Source of the DNA: JBBTYG01 sp964418085
Lineage (GTDB): Bacteria; Patescibacteriota; Minisyncoccia; UBA6257; 2-01-FULL-56-20
NCBI GenBank assembly: GCA_964418085.1
Contig: CAYQKB010000026.1
Span: 1 to 16,835 of the forward strand
Length of the DNA: 16,835 nucleotides
Direction of reading: 5' to 3'
Both the position numbers and the translations under genes were made by a program. The notes under the pieces are model-generated. The model was not told the origin of the DNA, ran no database searches, and saw only the letters and a program-made list of their open reading frames with translations. Shown here one piece after another: positions 1-5,187 of the stretch. Within the stretch, counting starts at the first letter, position 1. Each line of letters opens with the position of its first letter.

Positions 1-2
1 CC

Positions 3-983
3 TGGCAAGTCAAAAGCAATCGGTATAGCGGTAACTCCTTCTACACAACCGGACAGAGCAACAACGCACCCCTCTACGAACCGTATGGAAACGATACTAT
101 CTCGTCTGTCAAAACAACGGTGGAAGACAATGCGGAACTCAGGGAGTCGGTTCTTCCAGCTTACGCGTTCAAGAAAGACGGCACCCTTACCTTCGCCTTC
201 TGGCTACCGAAAAATGTCCCGGAAAACGTCGAATTGTTTTCCATGAATGCAATCCTCGATGACGGCACCTACAGTTTTACTCAAAGCGGTCTGTCGCTTG
301 TCTATCGCAACAAGACCATCGTTTTCAATTCCCTTGCGGGAGGAGGCGGGACAGTGAGCGCCCCCGTCGTTTTAGGCACGCACTATATCGCGACGATTCG
401 TTTCGGCACAGGCATTCCGATGAGTCTTCGGCTGAACGGCTTTACCCTCGACACGAGTCCCGAGACGGATGTAGACCTCTATTCTTTCTTCGGCCAACCG
501 ACTGCGATAGACACCTTTTTCCGTATTGGAGCGAAAAAGGACTGGCTGCCAAACGAAGACCGAAGCCAAACAGGCAATGCCGCTTACCAAGGGATCCTCA
601 TGTACACAACTGCTTTGAGCGATGCTCAAATTGATGCTCAAGAAAAGTACCTCGCGGCCAAGTTTGAAGGTTGCCGTAGCACCGCAACTGCGCCCGGAGG
701 TTTGTCTGCAGATGTTTCGAATTATTCAGTCAAAGTGAAATGGCCGAGCATTCCCTGCAACCTCGGCGTGAGTGCCCTTGAGCTGTGGCGGTGGATCGGA
801 ACAGGCACCGAAGGATCTTATTCGCTTCGCGCCACCCTGTCTCCCGACACAACTGAATTTCTTGACAATACGGCCCAGCCGGTCTTCGATGATCTGAAAT
901 ATAAAATGCGGGTTATCACTCCCTCTGGCGTGTCCGACTTCGGACCCGAGCTTACGATCACTCCGCCTGCGGGATCACGATGA
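3..983 (+). CDS. LamG/FN3 extracellular protein, 3' part
   Basis: The reading frame is open from the first base, so the gene begins upstream and only about 326 C-terminal residues are seen. The first 220 or so residues look like a concanavalin-type LamG fold: alternating beta-strand stretches, a FRIGA strand, and the helical YTTALSDAQIDAQEKYL that usually closes LamG_3 domains in front of the next module. Residues 232-320 resemble a fibronectin type III domain, with PGGLSADVSNYSVKVKWPS at its start and a typical YKMRVITPSGVSDFGPE G-strand region. Such domains bind carbohydrate or act as spacers in secreted and surface proteins. No C-terminal anchor or membrane segment is visible before the TGA. 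A strong hairpin follows the stop. The fold calls are by pattern only; a phage tail or fibre protein is an alternative. Confidence 0.8.
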   Translation, partial: WQVKSNRYSGNSFYTTGQSNNAPLYEPYGNDTISSVKTTVEDNAELRESVLPAYAFKKDGTLTFAFWLPKNVPENVELFSMNAILDDGTYSFTQSGLSLVYRNKTIVFNSLAGGGGTVSAPVVLGTHYIATIRFGTGIPMSLRLNGFTLDTSPETDVDLYSFFGQPTAIDTFFRIGAKKDWLPNEDRSQTGNAAYQGILMYTTALSDAQIDAQEKYLAAKFEGCRSTATAPGGLSADVSNYSVKVKWPSIPCNLGVSALELWRWIGTGTEGSYSLRATLSPDTTEFLDNTAQPVFDDLKYKMRVITPSGVSDFGPELTITPPAGSR

Positions 984-997
984 GTGCCTAAAAAAAT

Positions 998-1037
998 CTC
1001 GCCGCAACGTGTATTGCGGCGAGGGCGAAAGATTTTT
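998..1037. terminator. Bidirectional intrinsic terminator
   Basis: A perfect 10-bp stem (998-1007 with 1014-1023) encloses a 6-base loop. It is flanked by an A-run at 991-996 on one side and a T-run at 1033-1037 on the other. It lies between the stop codons of two convergent genes and can serve both. Confidence 0.65.
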
Positions 1038-1305
1038 AATAGCCTTTCCCTTTCGTTTCCGAGAATCGGCAGTAGAGCGCCAGGTATATCATCACTATGA
1101 CGAGGACCCAGAATTCCATGGTCCACACGAGAAGCGATCCGAGAGCCACCGAGACGAAGCTTACGGCGGCTGTGAGCACCGGGTTGTCAATCACTTCCGG
1201 GCCGATGATCCAGCGGAAGAGCCAGAAGAGCCCGAAGGCGAGCGCGAGCGCCGAGCATGCGACACATATCCAGAACTGCGCCGAACGGCGCGGTTTTTTA
1301 TTCAT
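1036..1305 (-). CDS. Small membrane protein, 89 aa
   Basis: The protein has a basic N-terminus (KKPRR) followed by hydrophobic segments at about residues 11-34, 45-61 and 62-79, and a short polar tail, so it is a small integral membrane protein. The start overlaps the stop of the upstream zinc-ribbon gene by four bases (ATGA), and an AAGGA Shine-Dalgarno site lies a few bases before the ATG. This makes translational coupling and a shared mRNA likely. No family is recognised. The pairing with a zinc-ribbon protein could mean a common role at the membrane, but that is a guess. Confidence 0.7.
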   Translation of the reverse strand: MNKKPRRSAQFWICVACSALALAFGLFWLFRWIIGPEVIDNPVLTAAVSFVSVALGSLLVWTMEFWVLVIVMIYLALYCRFSETKGKGY

Positions 1306-1649
1306 ACTCTCTTCCTTTCGTTAATTTCTCTAAGGAGTTGTTCGAGGAGAGGGAATGTGTAGGGGCGCCACCAACCGCAGGCAAGGCAGCCATAGGCCTC
1401 GCCGCCTACTTGTTCGAGGACCGTATCATTACTGCCGCACTTTTCGCAGGCCACTTGGCAAAATAGGGATGCCAGCGGGTCGTTTTCCGGCTCCAGATTT
1501 GATACCAGGAACTCGCACCTCTCACAGACATGCTGGTTTGCGGCCTTGTCGTTTTTCGGTATTAGTTCTCCGCAGCAGCGGCATATGGTAATCGTACTTG
1601 GCCGAGGTAGGGAAAACTCCTTTGGTTTTCTGATGCGTTCAGAGTTCAT
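1302..1649 (-). CDS. Double zinc-ribbon protein, 115 aa
   Basis: Two CxxC pairs form each of two putative zinc ribbons: C23/C26 with C42/C45, and C68/C71 with C88/C91. The second ends in CLACGWWRPY. The C-terminal 20 residues are a charged helix (LLEQLLREINERKR). Zinc ribbons of this size usually bind nucleic acid or protein partners, but there is no catalytic domain and no recognised family. It is the first gene of a minus-strand pair with the membrane protein downstream (ATGA overlap). A possible promoter lies about 40 bases upstream of the start; no clear Shine-Dalgarno site is seen. Confidence 0.8.
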   Translation of the reverse strand: MNSERIRKPKEFSLPRPSTITICRCCGELIPKNDKAANQHVCERCEFLVSNLEPENDPLASLFCQVACEKCGSNDTVLEQVGGEAYGCLACGWWRPYTFPLLEQLLREINERKRV

Positions 1650-1695
1650 ATCGTTACTTTGGTTGATTGTTAATCGGTTTCAAAAAACTATTTGT

Positions 1696-1724
1696 AGAAT
1701 AACGTATATTGCAGGCGCTGTCTA
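1696..1724 (-). promoter_or_regulatory. Promoter for the zinc-ribbon/membrane pair
   Basis: On the minus strand TAGACA (1724-1719) and TATTCT (1701-1696) are separated by 17 bases. Initiation would fall near 1689, giving a leader of about 40 bases. Found by eye in AT-rich DNA, so only moderately sure. Confidence 0.4.
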
Positions 1725-1754
1725 TGAACGCAAAAATTTATTGGAATTGAAATG

Positions 1755-1791
1755 AAAAGCCCCTCCGCGTAAGAACGGGGAGGGGATCTTT
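1755..1791 (-). terminator. Intrinsic terminator of the 145-aa hypothetical gene
   Basis: A GC-rich 7-bp stem pairs 1760-1766 with 1779-1785. On the minus strand it is followed by GCTTTTCATTT and lies just past the stop codon at 1818. The plus strand also has a T-rich side, so it may stop transcription both ways. Confidence 0.65.
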
Positions 1792-1817
1792 TGTTTTTAG
1801 ATTGTCGCCAAAAAATA

Positions 1818-2255
1818 CTACATGTTTTCGTCTTCCGCAATGATTGCCGCCATCTCCTCCTGAATTTTTTGTCGCAGCTCTTGCACTTTCGTCCGTAGGC
1901 GCACGTCGAGCGATTTCTCGAGTCGGGTAAGGGTATCGGCGATGGCGCCGTCGAGGTGTCGGAAGTCGGCGTCATCCGTGTCCGGTCTTCCGGGGGTTAT
2001 AATTTTCTGAAGTGCCGCGCAAAAATCCAAAACTAAAGCATTGCTCATCGCCGTCTCATCCACGAAAGCTTTAAGCCGCTTTTCAAAGGCAAGTGAAATG
2101 ACTTTGGCGCGCACAACTAACTCGTTGCCCGGCGCGTAAATGCAGAAGCCGCTTTTTGCGATTGACGTGAGCTTCTCGCGTTCAGCCGGGCTTTCCGATG
2201 TAAGTTCCATTTCGCCAAGAGAGCCAGGCGACGTTTCGATTAGATTTACTTTCAT
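1818..2255 (-). CDS. Hypothetical protein, 145 aa
   Basis: The family is not recognised. The N-terminal half (to about residue 60) is mixed, with short beta-like stretches. From about residue 65 to the end the protein is mostly charged helix, and the last 45 residues (from ADTLTRLEKSL to the end) have a heptad-like pattern suggesting a coiled coil. There is no signal peptide or membrane segment, so it is probably cytoplasmic. The start is supported by an AAAGGA Shine-Dalgarno site about 5 bases upstream and by a good promoter about 63 bases further back. It is transcribed divergently from the 390-residue gene and ends at a strong terminator. Confidence 0.75.
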   Translation of the reverse strand: MKVNLIETSPGSLGEMELTSESPAEREKLTSIAKSGFCIYAPGNELVVRAKVISLAFEKRLKAFVDETAMSNALVLDFCAALQKIITPGRPDTDDADFRHLDGAIADTLTRLEKSLDVRLRTKVQELRQKIQEEMAAIIAEDENM

Positions 2256-2324
2256 AACTATCCTTTTGGTTCGGGTGGTGTTTGTTCTCTGTCAGCAGTT
2301 CTCGTTCTCAAGAAAACTACGAGC

Positions 2325-2353
2325 AGGATAGCACAATGCGTTTCCGCTGTCGA
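2325..2353 (-). promoter_or_regulatory. Promoter for the 145-aa hypothetical
   Basis: On the minus strand TCGACA (2353-2348), 17 bases, then an extended -10 TGC-TATCCT (2330-2325). The start site would be near 2318. Its -35 box lies next to that of the divergent gene. Confidence 0.5.
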
Positions 2354-2365
2354 TTGCATTGACAG
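2347..2365. promoter_or_regulatory. Near-palindrome between divergent promoters (possible operator)
   Basis: The 19-base sequence has perfectly complementary outer arms CTGTC/GACAG, and 7 of 9 position pairs match overall. It covers the -35 boxes of both divergent promoters, so one dimeric regulator could control both genes. The two -35 boxes alone would produce part of this symmetry. Confidence 0.35.
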
Positions 2366-2387
2366 TTCAGGCGAGGGGGCGTAAAAG
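2359..2387 (+). promoter_or_regulatory. Promoter for the 390-aa hypothetical
   Basis: A consensus TTGACA (2359-2364), 17 bases, and TAAAAG (2382-2387). Initiation near 2394 gives a leader of about 105 bases. That leader contains a small hairpin (2469-2475 with 2480-2486, one G-T pair) directly before the GGAG Shine-Dalgarno site at 2488-2491. Confidence 0.45.
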
Positions 2388-2498
2388 TAAAGTGCCTGCG
2401 TGTGCGGGCGTGCAAATTGAAAACATACGTTCGTGCGGCACATTCGCGCGGACAAATCTCAACCAAATCCCGGGCGATAGCTCGGGTGGAGAAAACAG

Positions 2499-3671
2499 AT
2501 GAATACAGGTAAAGAAAACACTACGGAAGAAACCGATCGGCCGATACTCGCATTGCCGAAACTCATAAATGAAGAAGAACTGTATCGAATGATCCACTGC
2601 TACCCCGGCGAGGCAATACTCTCGCTGGTGCGCACCGAAAAAGAATTTATGGAAGCCGTTCGGGTTTTGGTGCGATGCCCCGTGGACGGCGGCAATCTTA
2701 CTCCGGCATGGATTGAAAGTCTCATTCGGGCGGTGTATGTTGGAAGCTATCCTTTCGAGGCCAAAACCGCTCTGCTTGAATGGTACGCTGCGAGCGATAC
2801 TGCTCGCGATCCTCGGCTTGACCGCGATGTCATTCGGGCATTCCGGTTTTTATTCGACGAAGGGCTTTTGTCATGCAGCCGAGAAGATCCCGCGAACAAA
2901 GCAGTGCGGCGCTTTCCCTATCTTTATTGGTGCCATCTGCGGTACCGCAAAAACATAGAATTCCGCCTCCGGGATTTCCTGGAACGCAAGCGTCCCGATG
3001 GATATTCCGAGACGCTGGATTGGCAAGATGTGGAGCGGGCAATCCGCCGCGTGGTGCAGGCGGGAGATCATCACTTCCGGCCGATCATTGCCGAAATTTT
3101 AGAGCATCACCTTCAGGGTAAAATGCAGCTCGAAAAAAATTCCGCCGATCCCTTTGCGGCGAGCAGGATCGTAGGATTCCTTGGAGCTGCGGTACGGCTT
3201 CTCGATCAAGACGAAAAGGAGCAAAACCGCGACGTTCAGGAATTCGGGATGCACTTGAGGGCGGCGGGCAAGCTTCGCGGAAGCGTATATGTTCGCGTGG
3301 GCTGTGGTCCCCTGAAATGGACTCTTGCATTAGATAAAGCTGAAGAAGCGGCTGCGACAATCTCATTTGAATGTCCCGATGCGGCCGACGCGGAAGCTTT
3401 TCTAAAGTTGGCTTCCGAAATATCCATCCAGCTTGAGCTTGAGGGCGCCTGCTTCTCCGCGCCATTCAAACCTGCTTTTGAGAAAGAGAGATATATCGTC
3501 TCACGAGTAACGCCGGCACTGGTGGGGCGAATCGCTTCAGGCTGTTTCCTATTCACTCCCTTCGGCGGCAAGCATCGCTTCTGGCTCACACTCTCGCACG
3601 GGGATTTCTCCATGCGGACGGCCTACTATATTGACGTCGAGGATAGCAGCAAGCCAAAAACCACTCCGTAG
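2499..3671 (+). CDS. Hypothetical protein, 390 aa
   Basis: The family is not recognised. The first 215 or so residues are predominantly helical, charged and soluble. The stretch from about 225 to the end looks more beta-rich, with strands such as GSVYVRVGCG, KWTLALDKA and HRFWLTLSHG. There is no signal peptide, membrane segment or obvious catalytic motif. Two domains (helical N-terminus, beta C-terminus) are likely. GGAG at 2488-2491, 7 bases before the ATG, fixes the start. The gene is transcribed divergently from the 145-residue hypothetical, possibly under shared control, and is followed by a clear terminator. The composition is GC-richer than several downstream genes by spot counts. Confidence 0.8.
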   Translation: MNTGKENTTEETDRPILALPKLINEEELYRMIHCYPGEAILSLVRTEKEFMEAVRVLVRCPVDGGNLTPAWIESLIRAVYVGSYPFEAKTALLEWYAASDTARDPRLDRDVIRAFRFLFDEGLLSCSREDPANKAVRRFPYLYWCHLRYRKNIEFRLRDFLERKRPDGYSETLDWQDVERAIRRVVQAGDHHFRPIIAEILEHHLQGKMQLEKNSADPFAASRIVGFLGAAVRLLDQDEKEQNRDVQEFGMHLRAAGKLRGSVYVRVGCGPLKWTLALDKAEEAAATISFECPDAADAEAFLKLASEISIQLELEGACFSAPFKPAFEKERYIVSRVTPALVGRIASGCFLFTPFGGKHRFWLTLSHGDFSMRTAYYIDVEDSSKPKTTP

Positions 3672-3693
3672 CGGATTCAAAAAATAATCTCAA

Positions 3694-3724
3694 CCGCTCC
3701 GACCCCAAATCGGAGCGGCTTTTT
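3694..3724 (+). terminator. Intrinsic terminator after the 390-aa gene
   Basis: A perfect 9-bp stem (3694-3702 with 3710-3718) with a 7-base loop is followed by CTTTTT. It also separates the convergent pepE-like gene. Confidence 0.8.
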
Positions 3725-3745
3725 ATTGTGATCAGAGGATTAAAA

Positions 3746-4405
3746 TTAATTAAACCTTTTCCACGTTCCTTCCGAGATTACGGATTTAACTTCGTCCATC
3801 ACTTGGATTGCCGTTTCGTCGTCGATGGCGTAGAGCGGTTCTTTGATTTCTTTTGAAAGTGTTTCTAAAAGTTGTTCACGGATATTTGGGAAATAGGGAG
3901 AATCTAAATGCGGGCGGATGTGAAAATTAACCAGACCGAGGCCTTTGTCATTCGTATATCCCACCGCTTCATTTTCGTAGTAGAGGAGCCGATCCGAATC
4001 GCTCGTAAGAAGCGTGCGGCCTGCCGCGATGCTTCCGGCGCTGATACCCACGTATGTTCGCGTTTTGAGAAGTTTCGGAAGTAATTTTTTGAGCCCGGAT
4101 TTTTCTATCCAGTGCATGAGGTGGAATGTATTTCCTCCGCCGAAAAGCAATACTTCCGCGTCTTCAAGGCGGGGGAGCCAAAGCTCTTTCGGGATGGCCG
4201 AAATGTCCACGATGTCCACAGAGAAGAACATGCTTTTCGCGTCTGAAAGATTATTGATAAGCCATTCTTTATCACCCTTCTCAACATTTGCTGCGGTTGG
4301 GATGAATGCGAGTTTGGCTTCATCGAGCGGTTTGCCGACCAGTTCTTCGAGAGCGCTTCGTATAGATTGATTTATAAGTCCGGCAGAGGTGAGAAGAAGT
4401 TTCAT
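3746..4405 (-). CDS. pepE: Peptidase E-like serine peptidase (family S51)
   Basis: The 219-residue protein matches the S51 dipeptidase E/cyanophycinase fold: MKLLLTSAG at the N-terminus, GGGNTFHL at residues 89-96, and the nucleophile motif GISAGS with Ser122. His162 or His166 in FHIRPHLDS is the likely catalytic histidine. PepE cleaves Asp-X dipeptides in the cytoplasm; the exact substrate of this relative is not certain, as many S51 members are uncharacterised. I chose the ATG at 4405 over an in-frame ATG 13 codons upstream because the family begins with this strand. A TATAAT box ends 6 bases before it, so the longer form would start upstream of the promoter. No Shine-Dalgarno site is present and the mRNA is probably leaderless. 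Confidence 0.88.
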   Translation of the reverse strand: MKLLLTSAGLINQSIRSALEELVGKPLDEAKLAFIPTAANVEKGDKEWLINNLSDAKSMFFSVDIVDISAIPKELWLPRLEDAEVLLFGGGNTFHLMHWIEKSGLKKLLPKLLKTRTYVGISAGSIAAGRTLLTSDSDRLLYYENEAVGYTNDKGLGLVNFHIRPHLDSPYFPNIREQLLETLSKEIKEPLYAIDDETAIQVMDEVKSVISEGTWKRFN

Positions 4406-4411
4406 GGAAGT

Positions 4412-4426
4412 ATTATAGCAATTATA
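4412..4426 (-). promoter_or_regulatory. -10 region of pepE (two TATAAT boxes)
   Basis: Minus-strand TATAAT at 4417-4412 ends 6 bases before the ATG, and a second TATAAT lies at 4426-4421. No good -35 box is found; the upstream sequence is the U-tract and stem of the preceding gene's terminator. Initiation would fall at or within a few bases of the start codon. Confidence 0.55.
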
Positions 4427-4456
4427 AAAAAAGTCGCACGTCATTTCTGACGTGCG
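4426..4456 (-). terminator. Intrinsic terminator of the 4478-5005 gene
   Basis: A perfect 9-bp stem (4435-4443 with 4448-4456) with a four-base loop is followed on the minus strand by ACTTTTTTT. Its T-run touches the pepE -10 region. Confidence 0.75.
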
Positions 4457-4477
4457 GTTGAGGTTTGCTTTTAGAAA

Positions 4478-5005
4478 TTAATTCTGGATTTCTTTGAGTT
4501 GGAGTGGTTCGCCTTGCGCAAGACAAAATATATGGCCCTTTCCAGCCTTTACGGCTTCACGGCACCACGAAGTGTAAAAGTTATCTTTAAAGTTTTGCGT
4601 CTTAGAATCGAATTCATTGTTTGCTTCCCAACAAATTCGACGATGTACGTCGGTGAATATCAGCCGTGTTGCTGTAACAAGACGGGTGTTAGTGGCAAGG
4701 TTAAAGATGTAATCCGAGTTATGGATCACATGCGCCAAGCCCTTTTCGTGAGCGGAATTGTCATAATATTTTGGACCGGTCAGTTCCAAATATTTCCAGA
4801 CAAAACCTTCAAAATAGGTGCGAAGGGTTGGAAGGGGATTGCTGTCGAATTCGAAACACGCTTTCAGGTATCTGTTAATATGCATGAGTAGGATGCCTGG
4901 AGTTATGGGACAATTTATAGCATATGCCACTGCCATATTTTCAAGAGTTGTATTTCGAGCTTCTTTTTGCCAACTACCCATGCCTTCGATTTCGGTATTT
5001 TTCAT
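4478..5005 (-). CDS. Hypothetical protein, about 175 aa
   Basis: The family is not recognised. The protein is soluble-looking and aromatic-rich, with no signal peptide. Start choice is uncertain. The frame stays open upstream into uvrB, and translated sequence just before residue 1 looks protein-like, but the only ATG codons that avoid the divergent uvrB gene begin at 5005. GGAG at 5015-5018 (9 bases upstream) supports this start, as does a promoter at 5103-5131, downstream of which no earlier ATG, GTG or TTG occurs in frame. A TTG start at 5131 would give a protein about 42 residues longer but would overlap the -35 box. A strong terminator directly after the stop supports a real minus-strand gene. 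Confidence 0.65.
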   Translation of the reverse strand: MKNTEIEGMGSWQKEARNTTLENMAVAYAINCPITPGILLMHINRYLKACFEFDSNPLPTLRTYFEGFVWKYLELTGPKYYDNSAHEKGLAHVIHNSDYIFNLATNTRLVTATRLIFTDVHRRICWEANNEFDSKTQNFKDNFYTSWCREAVKAGKGHIFCLAQGEPLQLKEIQN

Positions 5006-5102
5006 ATATGGATTCTCCACAGTCTCGCGGACTAGCTCACTTTGGAATTTATTGTCTCCTATGAAGCCGTAGTGACCGGCTTGTTTATGAATGAACGGGA
5101 AT

Positions 5103-5131
5103 AGAATAATATTTAAAATATATTCTGTCAA
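5103..5131 (-). promoter_or_regulatory. Promoter for the 4478-5005 gene
   Basis: Minus-strand consensus TTGACA (5131-5126), 17 bases, TATTCT (5108-5103). Initiation near 5096 gives a leader of about 90 bases. Confidence 0.5.
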
Positions 5132-5149
5132 TTTTAAATAAGTCAATTT

Positions 5150-5178
5150 TTGACCAAGGTTTCTTTCTAAAGTACAGT
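5150..5178 (+). promoter_or_regulatory. uvrB promoter
   Basis: TTGACC (5150-5155), 17 bases, TACAGT (5173-5178). The -10 box ends 9 bases before the ATG at 5188, so the leader would be only 2-3 bases. A GTG at 5179 would lie upstream of initiation and is not a likely start. Confidence 0.5.
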
Positions 5179-5187
5179 GTGTATGCA

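Noticed and set aside
4406..4444. 13-residue N-terminal extension of the PepE-like protein
   Set aside because: It overlaps the two TATAAT boxes and the previous gene's terminator, and the family starts at MKLLLTSAG.
4499..4891. 130-codon plus-strand frame opposite the 4478-5005 gene
   Set aside because: The terminator after the minus-strand stop and the minus-strand promoter favour the minus gene; this frame has neither.
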